The notes under the pieces were generated by a model. It ran no database searches. It saw only the letters and a program-made list of their open reading frames with translations, and was not told the origin of the DNA. A stretch of DNA of 64,000 nucleotides from Mytilisepta virgata (taxonomy: Eukaryota; Mollusca; Bivalvia; Mytilida; Mytilidae): contig CM051520.1 in assembly GCA_028015205.1 (NCBI GenBank), forward strand, positions 34,525,528-34,589,527, written 5' to 3'. Position numbers and translations under genes: made by a program. Below are positions 46,369-56,284 of this stretch, piece after piece (position 1 is the first letter of the stretch; each line of letters opens with the position of its first letter).

Positions 46369-47455
46369 TGCAGCCCAGTCCTTTGCCTGCCAGGTATGTG
46401 GAAAGGAGTTTGCCAGGGCCGACACCATTAAACGCCACCAGGAGTCCCACCAGTACACCCTAGAGTGTCCAGCTGCAAGCTGTGGGCAGTATTTTAACAG
46501 ATTGGGCAACCTTGCTCGCCACAGACTGTTGCATACCAAGCCAGATGCCAAACCCAGGATGAAGAAACCAGTGAAGAGACCAGCCTCGCCACTACCTGGC
46601 CCCAGTGCGAAAAGACGCAGGATGAGCAGACCAGACATCCTACCAATGAAGACATCCATCAACCTTCAGCCAGACGTATTGCCAGAAGATCCCGATACCA
46701 GGGTTGTGTACCTGAGATACTGGCAGACCATCCGGACAGAAGAAAATACCGGCAACCGTGTCCAGGATCGGATCAACTTTACGTTGAACGAAATTACAGC
46801 TGGTACCTTTCCTGACATGGTTCGCCACATGTTCGAACTCCAGACCACGGCCTTCAAGATCAACGTGTCGTTTGGCTTTGTACTGAGGAACGTAGAGACC
46901 GGAGAACTAAGATACTTCCATTCCAGCCATAACAACGCCAGGTTTTTCAACATACCACACCTGATTAGAAACGAAGAAGACATAGAGAAGTTTTTGGAAG
47001 AATTGAGCCGTCACGACATTTTGGAGTTCATCCGGCAGCAGAGACCAGATACTAAGTGGGTGGTGCATTTACTGACAAATGCCACGTTTTATGTCAACAA
47101 GTTGGTGGAACACCCGATAGCAGCCAGAGTCGTGTTACCAGACTTCTTCCTGAGGAATAAAGGCTTGGTGTGCTTGGTTGCTGGATCCAATGGGCCATAT
47201 AATGACAATTTATGTTTTTTCCGGTGTTTGGCCGTCCACCGTGGTTTTGCAGTAACAGACGTAGAAGTACCTGCCAAGACTTACCATCGACAATATTTGC
47301 AGAAAACAGAAATGGCCGGCGGTGATTTCAAAGGCATTTGTTTAGACGATTTGGCGTACATCGAACCACTGTTCCAACTCAACTTCTGTGTGTACGAGCT
47401 GCAAGAGACAGAAGACGGCGACGTAGCGGCGAGATTGGTACGACGTTCTCCTTAA
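46369..47455 (+). CDS. polB: Polinton DNA polymerase B, N-terminal part (zinc fingers and OTU-like region)
   Basis: Open in frame from the edge of repeat B. The first residues give two more zinc fingers: CQVCGKEFARADTIKRHQESH and CPAASCGQYFNRLGNLARHRL. A basic linker (KPRMKKPVKRP) follows. From about residue 160 comes FKINVSFGFVLRNVETGELR, NNARFFNIPHLI and DNLCFFRCLAVHRG; the last resembles the Cys-containing 'D-x-x-CFFRCLA-H' of OTU-like segments found at the start of Polinton/Maverick polymerases. The frame stops at 47455, where the protein continues in another frame at about 47450 (frameshift). No own ATG is needed if the leader at 43041 was originally joined. Confidence 0.8.
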
Positions 47456-47970
47456 GTTTCCAGGACACCATGAACTTGAATTTGTACGACAACCATTTAA
47501 GTTATGTCTGCAACATGGAGAAATACAGCCACAGTTACCTGTGTTCAAAATGTGACAAGTTGTGGAAGTCAGTATATGAACTTCACAGACACGAGAGAAC
47601 CTGCACCGGCGAAGTACTCTACAAATACCATACACCACAGACAGTGTTCGAACGTTTGGGGGACGAAGGAATCCAAGTCGCGGTAGAAGACAGATATTAT
47701 CCGTACAGAGCCACCTACGATATAGAGGCGATGCTTCAACCTACAGAAAAACCGAGGTCGGATAAATTGGAATGGACCAGCCAACACGTTTTGCTCAGCG
47801 TCTCCGTGTGTTCCAACGTACCGGAGTTTACAGAGCCAATTTGTTTCGTGTCCGAAGGAGATAGCAGTGAAACAGTTGATTCGTGTTTGATACATTTGAC
47901 AGAAATCAGTGACAAAGCCTTTCGCCTACTGATGCCCAGGTATGCTGGTGTATTTGAAGAGATCCAATAG
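47450..47970 (+). pseudogene. polB: DNA polymerase B, middle fragment (exonuclease I)
   Basis: Continues the polymerase in the +1-shifted frame: MNLNLYDNHLSYVCNMEKY, then CSKCDKLWKSVYELHRHERTC (a zinc-binding insertion), then RATYDIEAML with the D-x-E of exonuclease motif I. It ends EEIQ-stop at 47970. The exonuclease II and III motifs, the terminal-protein region and polymerase motif A that should follow are absent. The next recognisable text comes within about 70 bp, so several hundred codons have been deleted. Confidence 0.78.
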
Positions 47971-48019
47971 AGACTGGACCGGGACCTGGGAGAATCAAGA
48001 CCTTCGTGTCTCAGAGACA

Positions 48020-49183
48020 GAGACCCTGCGATCGTTTCGAAGACGACATCCTGAGAGCCGTGATGGAGGACAAGTTGTTTGGTGCCTTAGAAGTGGACCT
48101 GCAAAATTTGCAGAAATGCCTCCAGTCTTCAAGAACGTGGACGTGTCCAGAGACGACATTGGGGACCACATGAAGAGTTATGCCGAAGAAAAAGGAATCA
48201 TGCCCCAGCCTAGAAAGTCTTTAATCGGCAGCATGTTTGGAGAGCAGATCATGGTGATATCCCCGTTGCTGAAATGGTACGTCAACCACAGACTGAAAGT
48301 CACCAAGATTTATCAGGTGGTGGAGAACACACCGTCGGCGTGTTTCAGAGCCTTCGGAGATCAAGTCAGTGATGCCATGCGAGCCGGAGATGCCGACCCA
48401 AATAAGAAGATAATTGCCGAAAACGAGAAACTGAGGGGAAAATCCAGCTACGGCAAGACGGTGACCAACAAGGAATGGCACACGGATGTGATTTACTGCC
48501 AGGAACACCTGATCAGTCGCTACCTCGTGGATCCCTCTTTCCGCCGCTGCAACCAGCTGAGCGACAAAACTTTCGAAGTGGAAATGAGTAAGAAGACCAT
48601 ACACTTGGACCTGCCCATGAACATTGGCTGTTTCATTTACCAGTGCGCCAAGCTTCGGATGTTGGAATTTTATTACGATTTTATGGACGCCTTTGTGGAT
48701 CGCTGTGATTATCAATATTGTGCAATAGACACCGACAGTGCCTACATGGCTCTGTCCGGCGATAGTTTGGAGGAAGTGATCAAACCGGAGTTGCGTCGGC
48801 GCTTTGAAGCAGAGAAGAAGAATTGGTTTCCCCGTACTGACACACCACAACTGGCTGCTTGGGACAAGAGGACTCCAGGACTATTCAAGACAGAATTCAG
48901 TGGTGACGGGATGATTGCCCTGTGTAGCAAGACGTACTTCTGCTTTGGAGACGAAACCAAGTTCAGCTGTAAAGGGGTCAACAGGAGAACCAACGGCATC
49001 AATAAAGAGAAATACATGGACGTTCTCCTGTCGAAAAACTCTGGCTCCGGAACCAACAGAGGGTTTCGCTCTGTAGACAACCAAGTCTATACCTACTTGC
49101 AAGAGCGAGCTCGTTTTTCGTACTTTTACCCAAAACGTAAAGTTTTGGCGGACGGGGTGTCTACGACACCCTTGGATATTTAA
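48020..49183 (+). pseudogene. polB: DNA polymerase B, C-terminal catalytic fragment
   Basis: A short piece in one frame (ILRAVMEDKLFGALEVDLQ) is followed, after a frameshift near 48110, by FAEMPPVFKNVDVSRDDIG and QPRKSLIGSMFGEQIMV. Polymerase motif B is KSSYGKTVTN and motif C is AIDTDSAYMAL with the catalytic DTD. The C-terminus runs through CKGVNRRTNGINKEKY and ends LDI-stop. This is a protein-primed family B polymerase that would replicate the element using a terminal protein. With motif A and the exonuclease lost it cannot work. Confidence 0.88.
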
Positions 49184-49316
49184 TCGGATGAACGGCTTAC
49201 CGACTCGATTGTACATATGTACTTTATGTAGCGGGAAAGCTTTTCATTTGATGTATGAACAGACCACTCTTTTTTGAGTCGTTTGTTAACCGATAACAAA
49301 AAAAAAAAAAAAAAAT

Positions 49317-49397
49317 AAGGAAAGGTCAATGCAGCCTATGTATATACTTGTATATATGTAGACAGTTGCCAGCCTGTCAATGCAGAGTAGCCTCGGG
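49317..49397 (+). repeat. ATGCAGCCT motif copy 1, inverted partner of 49878-49965
   Basis: After an A-run (49298-49316): GGAAAGGTCAATGCAGCCTA, then TGTATATACTTGTATATATG, then TAGACAGTTGCCAGCCTGTC and AATGCAGAGTAGCCTCGGG. The reverse complement lies at 49878-49965 with a single mismatch. Related copies are at 56285 and 57423. Confidence 0.92.
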
Positions 49398-49439
49398 TCA
49401 TAAAAGGAAGTGAAGATAGTCAGAGAAGTCATTCGCACG

Positions 49440-49670
49440 ATGGACCCAGTACGAGTATACGAGAGAATCGTTTCTGCCATGTTCGAAGATGGTGTGGTGA
49501 ACCAAGGAAGACTGGTCGTATTGTCGGTGTTTACTCGTACCTATTGTGAACAGTTTCCGGATTGGGCGCCGCATATTTGGACAGTGTACCATCGTGTTGA
49601 TCTATCGAAACGGTTGGAATTGACCAATGAAAATGACAGATGTTCGACCAATCGGAGCGGAAGAAGTTAA
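49440..49670 (+). CDS. Small Bcl-2 BH1-like protein (cargo)
   Basis: 76 codons from the ATG at 49440; an in-frame upstream ATG at 49410 is an alternative. The segment VYERIVSAMFEDGVVNQGRLVVLSVF resembles helix 4, the BH1 motif and helix 5 of Bcl-2 proteins ('F-x-D-G-x-x-N-W-G-R-I/L-V-x-x-x-x-F'), with Gln in place of the BH1 Trp. BH3 and BH2 are not seen, so it is a partial or minimal fold. Adenovirus-like elements are known to carry Bcl-2 mimics that block apoptosis at mitochondria; that role here is inference. It sits exactly between two inverted motif copies. Alternative: an unrelated small protein with a chance BH1 resemblance. Confidence 0.45.
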   Translation: MDPVRVYERIVSAMFEDGVVNQGRLVVLSVFTRTYCEQFPDWAPHIWTVYHRVDLSKRLELTNENDRCSTNRSGRS

Positions 49671-49744
49671 CCAATCAAGATGTCTTAAAGATAGCCAATC
49701 CTGTTTCGAGTTTCATGATATAAGAACCAATCCAGTCCATCTTT

Positions 49745-49748
49745 ACAA

Positions 49749-49779
<31 letters not shown>

Positions 49780-49808
49780 CCAGCTAGAAGAAGAATCAGT
49801 CAGCCGAC
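49745..49808 (+). promoter_or_regulatory. TATA-rich promoter of the first PC4-like gene
   Basis: (AT)n from 49750 to 49773 followed by AAATAGACCAGC and, 25-30 bp on, GAATCAGTCAGCCGACATGG with the start codon at 49809. Confidence 0.5.
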
Positions 49809-49877
49809 ATGGCACGTAAAGAAAAGAAAACCAAAGACCAGACCGAGAGCGATATCGTCCAAGACGCCATGACAGAT
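49809..49877 (+). pseudogene. First 23 codons of the PC4-like gene, cut off by the inverted motif
   Basis: ATG at 49809 opens a lysine-rich start, MARKEKKTKDQTESD, and reaches MTD. Then the 88-bp inverted motif begins. The frame at 49966 is in register with this start if those 88 bp are ignored. The interruption therefore looks like an insertion into a once continuous gene. The 88 bp lack GT...AG ends, so an intron is unlikely. Confidence 0.65.
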
Positions 49878-49965
49878 CCCGAGGCTACTCTGCATTGACA
49901 GGCTGGTAACTGTCTACATATATACAAGTATATACATAGGCTGCATTGACCTTTCCTTTTTTCCT
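49878..49965 (-). repeat. ATGCAGCCT motif copy 2 (inverted), inside the PC4-like gene
   Basis: Reverse complement of 49317-49397 plus a T-rich end (TTTCCTTTTTTCC), equal to the A-run seen before copy 1. Its length, 88 bp, is exactly the gap between the two in-register parts of the PC4-like gene. Confidence 0.9.
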
Positions 49966-50358
49966 TTGATAGTACCATTGGGTGGAGGACGTTATGCAGA
50001 GCTGACAGAATGGAATGGCCGTAAAAGAGTAGATATCAGATTTTGGGAAAGTGAAACGGTGCCCACCAAGACCGGAGTCAGCCTGTCGTTAATGCAGTGG
50101 AAAATGTTGTGCAGTACTACAGAAGTGGTGGACGACTTGGTCACCATAATCAAGGACAAAGAACCGGTGGACTGGAGATATCATCTGGGAGAAGATGTTT
50201 ATGTCACCGTCAAAGCACCCTCTTCTATCATTCACGGCAGAAAACATTTCGTGCCTAACGGAGAATGGACTTTACAACCGACCAAGAGAGGTATAACTCT
50301 GAGTTCCTACGAATGGCAAGAACTGAAGAAGATCATACCTCTGTTTGAAGAGAAATAA
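49966..50358 (+). CDS. PC4-like single-strand DNA-binding protein 1
   Basis: Contains GGGRYAELTEWNGRKRVDIR then FWE, then TKTGVSLSLMQWKML: the beta-strand plus 'K-x-G-I-S-L-x-x-x-Q-W-x-x-L' pattern of the transcriptional coactivator p15/PC4 fold. A second half repeats the theme (YHLGEDVYVTVKAP ... TKRGITLSSYEWQELKKIIP). PC4-like proteins bind single-stranded DNA as dimers and occur in Polintons and adenovirus-like elements; a role in replication or transcription of the element is inferred. Ends TAA at 50356-50358. A paralogous domain is encoded at 56827-57252. Confidence 0.65.
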   Translation: MIVPLGGGRYAELTEWNGRKRVDIRFWESETVPTKTGVSLSLMQWKMLCSTTEVVDDLVTIIKDKEPVDWRYHLGEDVYVTVKAPSSIIHGRKHFVPNGEWTLQPTKRGITLSSYEWQELKKIIPLFEEK

Positions 50359-50500
50359 CCAGAACTCAAAACATTGACTGATGTAGATTTTGTAAAATAA
50401 AATATGAAACTGTTTCATTTGTGTTTGTCGTCATTACACGATAAATATCCCAGTATACAATCACAACGACCAGTCTTGATCTAGCACTCAAACCGACAAC

Positions 50501-50860
50501 ATGAGTACCGAGTGGCCTTCCGATCATCAGCAGCAAACCCCTTGCCTTGAGCAGCAGCAAGAAGAACCTTACTATTGTAATCCTACCAAAGACCCCAATA
50601 TATTTTATTGTTCAGATGGATTCGATCCGAATCATTTCATGCCTTGGATTCATCCGTTTACCTGTTTGATTGCCGGTCCTACGGGAAGTGGGAAATCGGT
50701 CTTTGTCAAACGATTCGTGGCTAATATCCACCATATGATGTGCCCTTTTCCTGGTCGAATTGTATGGTGTTATGGCGAATACCAAACGCTTTATGGTACC
50801 GTGGACGGTGTAGAATTTATACAAGGACTACCCGATATCGATACTGTGGATTCATTAATA
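50501..50860 (+). pseudogene. FtsK/HerA-type DNA-packaging ATPase, C-terminally truncated
   Basis: ATG at 50501. Residues 41-66 read FDPNHFMPWIHPFTCLIAGP then TGSGKS, with the Walker A at 59-66. After GVEFIQGLPDID (about residue 115) homology stops where Walker B should follow. The continuing codons belong to an inserted repeat. In Polintons this A32-like ATPase pumps genomic DNA into the capsid. Without Walker B and the arginine finger it is inactive. Confidence 0.82.
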
Positions 50861-51545
50861 TTCGTTGTATACCAATTTTCGTGGTTTTCGTGGGTCCCAG
50901 TAAACCACGAATTTAAATATCCAACGAAAAATAATATTTTTTCCTCTTGTTTAAATGCACTGAAGTTAGAAACCACGGAGTTTTGAACAATTGCGTGTTT
51001 TACAGCATGTACCTTGAATTCTGACATATGTTGAGTTACCTATATCCACAGAGGATACAGTGTTTCATGTAATTTTGTCTTTGGTAACATATAAACGCTC
51101 AAACAATTTTCTTTAAAAAGATTTTGACTGTGTAAATTGTCGCGGAATTCACTTTCGGTTTTTTATTCAAACATTCAAGAAAAATCTTAATTCTAAGTAG
51201 ACCTAAACAATACAGACTTTCTCATAAATTACAGTAAAAACATCTTGTCAAAAGATAATAAAGCAGAAATTATTGATCGTAATCGGGTTAAAAATATGTA
51301 TGTATATGCCCCGAGGTATTTGGTGACAAGTGATTGCAATTTTGTCAATATATATGTCACACCTAATTAATAAGTAAATAATTACGGATTTTGTTAATCT
51401 TGTTAAATTCATGACAAGCTTTAATTGTTCCGTTACAAATTTAAAGAATCTGTTTGTTAGACTTTTGTTTAATGAGCGCTTTAAATCAGTACTTTACTGT
51501 ACAGTATCAAGTCTGATCGGTACGTTTTGTTGCAGTATTTTCATG
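50861..51545. mobile_element. Repeat insertion that truncates the ATPase
   Basis: AT-rich block starting near CGTTGTATACCAATTTTCGT and containing CGTGGTTTTCGTGGGTCCCA and AACCACGAATTTAAATATCC, phrases of a repeat I recognise from bivalve genomes. It ends before GATATCTGAAATATGAATAT. It has no gene and its base composition differs from the Polinton genes on both sides. Confidence 0.65.
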
Positions 51546-51556
51546 ATATCTGAAAT

Positions 51557-52024
51557 ATGAATATACACGATGATTATAGACCCAGACCTGTCGTCCCGGA
51601 ACCAAGTATTACGAAAACTCCCGAAGACCTCTTGGAGAAAGAGGTCATAGACAGTGTTCCAAAAACACTCAAAGGAAAAGCAGAACTTTTATTGAAGAAA
51701 ATGAAAGCCAGTCCAGAGATCACGTGGAACGAGAAGGGAGAATTAACGTTTAAAGGAGAAACCATCAAGGGAAGCAATGTGGTGGATTTAGTCAACGACG
51801 TCTTGCGTAAAAGGAAATATTTTAACCCGGAAGGGTGGGAAAGGTTTGGCGAAGCGTTAAGAAAAGCTAACGTCCCACAAGATTTGATAGGTCACGAAGA
51901 AAGATGGAGACATATTCATCAAACGAAAAGAACACCGAGAGCTCGAAAACGACAACAAAGTTCGTTTCCGAAACGATGGCAAACACCGAAAACTCCCAAG
52001 GCATTGACGTGGACACCGTATTAA
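51557..52024 (+). CDS. Conserved Polinton-associated protein, function unknown
   Basis: 155 codons, intact. It starts with a proline-rich stretch (RPRPVVPEPSITKTPEDLLEK), then VPKTLKGKAELLLKKMK, then ITWNEKGELTFKGETIKGSN, VVDLVNDVLRKRK and FNPEGWERFGEALRKANVP, and ends in a basic tail. I know this arrangement (a 'PKTLKxKAxxLLxxLK ... NxxGE...I.GSN..DLxNDxLRxRK' block) from other Polintons, just before the integrase, but not its function. The basic C-terminus suggests DNA or RNA binding. Confidence 0.7.
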   Translation: MNIHDDYRPRPVVPEPSITKTPEDLLEKEVIDSVPKTLKGKAELLLKKMKASPEITWNEKGELTFKGETIKGSNVVDLVNDVLRKRKYFNPEGWERFGEALRKANVPQDLIGHEERWRHIHQTKRTPRARKRQQSSFPKRWQTPKTPKALTWTPY

Positions 52025-52061
52025 AAAGAAATGTCACATCCAGCCGCTGTTAGTTTAGGTC

Positions 52062-53109
52062 ATGGACTCGACGTATTACCATGTTCCTGATCCCGGGAGT
52101 TATGGAGGTCTTAATAAATTCAGACCGAAAGGGTACACGCAAAAAGAAGTCAAAGATGGTTACATACTCAAGATGCATATACTCTACATAAACCAACTAG
52201 CAGACGGTTGGTCAGACGAAGAGTGGTGGTGTATGGAATAGATCATCAATGGCAAGCGGATTTAGTAGACGTAGCAAAGATTGCGTCTTATAACGATGGA
52301 TACAGATATTTGCTTACCTGTATCGACGTGTTATCGAGATACGCCTGGGTCGTACCTCTCAAGGACAAGACGGGTCGGAGTCTAGTGGCAGCTTTTAATG
52401 TCATTTTCAAGTCGGGAAGACGTCCGATTCGTTTACAGACGGATAAAGGCACGGAATTTACAAACCGAGTGTTCCAGAAATTTTTAAGAGATCATGACAT
52501 CCATTTCTTTACGACGCACAACAAGGAAACGAAAGCCAGTATGGTGGAGCGTTTTAATCGTACGTTAAAAACGAAAATGTGGAAACATTTTACTCACAGA
52601 GAACAGTTGACGTATTTGGATGCTTTGGAAGACATGGTGATCTCGTACAATCATACTTACCATAGAAGTATCGGTAGACCACCGGTCGAGGTAACAGGGG
52701 CCAACCAGACCTCGGTAGCCAAACGATTGTGTGGAAGAAGTGGCTCGATTCCAAAATGCAAATTCAAAACTGGAGATCGAGTGCGACTCACTAAAGCCAA
52801 AGGAACATTTAAAAAAGGATATTTACCTCATTGTTAACCGTGGTCCGATGCATCGAGACCAGACCCCCGGTATACGTGGTGAAAGACAATAACGGAGAAG
52901 AATTGGAAGGAACATTTTATGCCGAAGAATTACAGAAAATCATTAAGAAAGACGACGTGTATAAAATCGAAAAAAAATTGACGAAGAGTAAGAAAGGCAG
53001 GAGATTACAGTATCTCGTCAAATGGTTGGGTTATCCTGCCAAATTCAACAGTTGGATATTTTCTTCGGACCTACAAAAGCGAGACGTTCACTCAAAGCGA
53101 ATCAGTTGA
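52062..53109 (+). pseudogene. int: Polinton integrase with chromodomain (two frameshifts)
   Basis: The first part (52062 to about 52155) encodes YYHVPDPGSYGG. A shift near 52155 leads to DAYTLHKPT and the core ORF at 52208-52837. There the catalytic triad is D18 (WQADLVDV), D79 (LQTDKGTEF) and E114 (SMVERFNRTLK), 35 apart. KFKTGDRVRL marks the SH3-like tail. A second shift at about 52835 leads to VVRCIETRPPVYVV and a chromodomain, LQYLVKWLGYPAKFNSWI. This retroviral-type integrase inserts the element with 6-bp target duplications; the chromodomain may guide it to chromatin. The two frameshifts make it inactive. Confidence 0.88.
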
Positions 53110-53113
53110 ATCG

Positions 53114-53362
53114 ATGGCACCGACCGATACGGACAGCAGAAGATCTTGGGTTGCTTTCGGAAAGAAACTACCACGCCCGGAGATTGTATTCCTGTGCCAA
53201 ATTCTGATTTTGTATACAGTGATTGTCGTCAGTATTTACAATTTAACGATCGGCACAGAAAACAGTAACCTTTGGACGGCTTTACTGAGCAGCTGTTTGG
53301 GATACCTCTTGCCAAATCCGACAATCAAACATAATGTTTTATCTGACGTTACCCAGCAATAG
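53114..53362 (+). CDS. Small two-pass membrane protein
   Basis: 82 codons, intact, starting 5 bp after the integrase stop. A hydrophobic stretch IVFLCQILILYTVIVVSIY and a second, weaker one, LWTALLSSCLGYLLP, are joined by NLTIGTENSN. Short proteins of this design lie in the same place in other Polintons. A holin-like or membrane-remodelling role is possible but not shown. Confidence 0.65.
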   Translation: MAPTDTDSRRSWVAFGKKLPRPEIVFLCQILILYTVIVVSIYNLTIGTENSNLWTALLSSCLGYLLPNPTIKHNVLSDVTQQ

Positions 53363-54074
53363 TTCGATGGAGTATTATCCGGACAACACCATGACTCGCT
53401 ACACGACCAGATTACCTCATATGATGGATTTAGACGGATCGTGGGAGATCGGATTGGCATAAATACAGTATCCGCATACGCGGTACAACGTAAAGAAACA
53501 GGAAGGATGGGTTGCTGTTCATTTTCAAGAAAACGAGGAATTACAGCGACATCATTTCGAATTGCCGGAGGGGTATTACTCGTCTGCAAAACGCCTGTGT
53601 AAAGCCATAGAAGCTAAAAAGAGCAGGACGGATCTCAAGAAAAAATTCAACATCGGTTTAAACGAAGTGAATCATAAAGTGTTCGTTCAAGTCAAACCCA
53701 ACAGTCAAGTAATTCTCAGTCCCTTGTTACAGAACATGTTAGTATTCAAACAGGCCATCTTCCCGCCCGGAGAACACATGGCCGAATTTTTCGCCGACAT
53801 CACGAGAAGTCTAAGTTCGTTGTACGTGTACTGTCCATTGAACGAACCAAGAATGGTGGGTCACTCGCAAGTTCCACTGTTGAGAATCGTACCCGTGGAA
53901 GGTAGAGACGGAGATATGATGACGCGTGTGTTCGACCCCATTCAATACTGTACCCTCGTACAGCGCCGATTCCAGGACATCGAAATAGATATAAGGGACG
54001 ACACGGGAGGAATCGTGCCATTCGAACGTGGACGAGTGGTGGTAACACTTCACTGCAGAAAAAGAAGTTTTTAA
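53335..54074 (+). pseudogene. Minor-capsid-like (penton/PX-type) protein with one nonsense codon
   Basis: Starts at the ATG near 53335: MFYLTLPSNSSMEYYPDNTM, then TTRLPHMMDLDGSWEIGLA, TAA, then IQYPHTRYNV in the same frame. It continues through the ORF at 53562-54074 with ELPEGYYSSAKRLCKAI and GRVVVTLHCRKRSF. The 'PDNT...F-x-x-x-L...LxGxWEVGLxEIxYP' start is typical of the Polinton protein I regard as the minor capsid (single jelly-roll) protein; it could instead be another virion protein. A single stop (a Glu codon in relatives) breaks it. Confidence 0.72.
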
Positions 54075-54075
54075 C

Positions 54076-54485
54076 ATGAAAGCACGTCATTGTTGTGATG
54101 CCAAGTTTTACGAAGACTATTATCTTCATCAAGCGGGAAGTGGTTATCCCGTCTATGGGGGAAGTCGATTTCAAAAGGGACACGGATTGTGAAGCGTGTT
54201 TGGAGGATTGTTTAAGGCGGCCATGCCGTTACTGAAAAAAGGAGCCAAAACACTGGGTCGCCAAGCGCTGAAAACGGGGCTACGCATTGCCGGAGACGCA
54301 GTTGAAGGAAGGAATTTGAAACAAGCTGCCAAGTCTAGATTGAAAACGGCAGGCAAAAACATGGTCAATAAATCGGGTATGCCGGTCCACCCGGAGAACG
54401 AATAATAAAAAGACATGCACCCAAGAAACGTATCAGACGTCGTCTGACCAAGCAACGGACCACATCGAAAGACGTTTTCGGATAA
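54076..54485 (+). pseudogene. Small glycine-rich, basic virion protein (pVI/pX-like)
   Basis: From the ATG at 54076: YYLHQAGSGYPVYGGSRFQK then GHGL, stop (TGA in place of a Gly codon), then FGGLFKAAMPLLKKGAKTLG and RQALKTGLRIAGDAVEG. A shift near 54405 leads to KKRIRRRLTKQRTTSK, ending at TAA 54483-54485. The pattern 'GSGxPxFxGxxxQRGHGLG', an amphipathic helix and an Arg-rich tail are a constant gene before the capsid protein in Polintons. By analogy to adenovirus pVI/pX it may be a membrane-lytic or DNA-condensing core component. Its last stop overlaps the next ATG (TAATG). Confidence 0.72.
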
Positions 54486-55789
54486 TGTCACTCGTACATC
54501 CACACTCGTGCGAATGCACTAAATCGGAATTGGACTTGTTTGAGGTGCCACCCACCCAGACCAGTGTTGACACTTATATTGGGAACAGAAAGGTGTGACA
54601 TCGGCTCTGACGGACCAAGGACCTTACGAATTCGTCGTAAGCGGGGCCGGAGAAGACTACATCGACTTGGCCAACACGTATCTATTCGTAGATGCACAGA
54701 TCGTGAAAGCGGTTGGAAGCAATTTGGCCAGCGATTCGGACGTGGGACCTGTGAATCTATGGATGCATTCGCTCTTTAGCGATGTCAGTGTGAGTCTCAA
54801 CGAGAAATTGGTGTCCCCTCCCACGAGTGTTTACCCGTATCGGGCCTATATAGAAACTTTGCTCAGCTACGGACCCGCTGCCAAAGAATCTCAGTTGACA
54901 GGAGTCATGTGGTACAAAGACACACCCGAACACATAGAGGCTAGAACCGCCGACAACGTGGGATTCTCCAGCACAAAGGCATTGGTTGCCGAAAGCAGAC
55001 AAGTCCAGTTGATGGGAAAACTTCGCGTGGACTTGTTTTGTCAAGGTAAATACTTATTAAATCAAGTTGAACTGAAAATCAAACTGAGGAGGAGCAGAGA
55101 CGTCTTTGCTTTGATGGGACATGCCAATGCTTTCAAGGTTAAGATTAGAGATTTAGGTCTATTCGTCAGAAAGGTGCAGTTGAGCCCGGCCATTCGCATG
55201 GCCCCCATCAAAGCTTTGGAAAAAAACGAGCTGCAAATACCCCATACGACGGGTGGAAGTCAAAGTGGACATTGTACCTAGAGGAAACACCAATTACGTC
55301 CAAGACAACATGTTCCTGGGACAGATGCCCATGCGACTGGTCATAGGATGTGTAGAAAGCGATGCTTTGAACGGCAACATCACGAAAAACCCGTTTAACT
55401 TTAAACACTTCAAGATAAACTTTGTCGCGCTCAACGTGGACGGAAAACAGATACGCAGCAAACCCTTGCAGCCGGATTTCAGCGGGGAAGGATACATTCG
55501 AAGTTACATGGGACTCTATACCAGTACCGGAAAGATGTTTCAAGACGAAGGAAACGCCATCTCCAGAGAAGACTTCTCTAAAGGCTACACCTTGTTTGGC
55601 TTCGATTTGACTCCCGATATGTCTGAAGTGGGTACCTTTCAACACATAAAACAAGGCAACTTACGTTTAGAAATTCATTTTGCCGAAGCACTTCCTGCTA
55701 CCATCAACGTGGTTTTGTATGCAGAGTTCGACAACGTCATCGAAATAGACAGAAATAGACAAGTCCTGCTTGATTACAGTGCCTGGTGA
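54486..55789 (+). pseudogene. Major-capsid-like protein (F54H12.2-like), two frameshifts
   Basis: Three collinear pieces: MSLVHPHSCECTKSELDLFE (54486-54590), then DYIDLANTYLFVDAQIV, VGPVNLWMHSLFSDVSVSLN, YPYRAYIETLLSYG (54595 to about 55240), then [33 protein letters not shown] and [20 protein letters not shown] (to 55789). This matches the protein family annotated in many animal genomes as 'transposon-derived F54H12.2', regarded as the Polinton capsid (jelly-roll) protein. I favour the major capsid role; penton is the alternative. Shifts lie near 54585 and 55240. The total length, about 430 codons, is normal. Confidence 0.85.
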
Positions 55790-56240
55790 ACACTTTAGAG
55801 ATCGAGGGCGTCTTAAACGACCATCCAGGGACCAGATCGGTGTTTAAAGGGGTGTACGCCAGAAATCGATTACCCAGACAGATGAACGTGCCTTCGGCCT
55901 TGGTGGGGAACACTGAACTCCTGATAGTCGAGAGGGAAAACATTGGATAGCTATATACATCGATGCCAATTCCATGGGAGAATACTACGATCCTACTGGA
56001 ATACCACCTCACTCGATCGCTTACCTTAACTTCATGAAGCGACATTATCGAATGTGGACATACAACACCGTCAGGGTACAAGAAGAAGGTTCAACGGTGT
56101 GCGGACAGCACTGCATTTTTTATCTGATACATCGGAGTATGGGACATGTCATGAAGGATATCACTAGACTATTGGAGGATCCGAAAGAGGCCACGGACAT
56201 TGTAAATAGATTCGTGTTACGACTCGTTAAAAAAATATAA
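55787..56240 (+). pseudogene. Adenain-like cysteine protease with one frameshift
   Basis: The first part, overlapping the capsid stop, reads LEIEGVLNDHPGTRSVFKGV then PSALVGNTE. A shift near 55930 leads to GKHWIAIYIDANSMGEYYDP and STVCGQHCIFYLIHRSMG. The catalytic His (HW), the acidic residue (YYD) and Cys (GQHC) are in the order of the adenovirus protease (C5/Ulp1 fold). In Polintons it processes capsid precursors. The frameshift separates the N-terminus from the active site, so it is inactive. Confidence 0.85.
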
Positions 56241-56284
56241 AAAAGAAAAGAAAAAAAAGAAAAAAAAGAAGAAAAAAGGGAGGG
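56241..56284 (+). repeat. A-rich tract before motif copy 3
   Basis: AAAAAAGAAAAGAAAAAAAA-type purine run directly after the protease stop, as also after the polymerase (49298) and after PC4-like 2 (57253). Confidence 0.8.

Noticed and set aside
48221..48850. 209-codon minus-strand ORF opposite the polymerase
   Set aside because: Shadow of the polymerase frame, which carries motifs B and C on the plus strand.
49878..49965. Intron in the first PC4-like gene
   Set aside because: The 88 bp have no GT...AG boundaries and are an inverted copy of an intergenic motif at 49317, so insertion is more likely.
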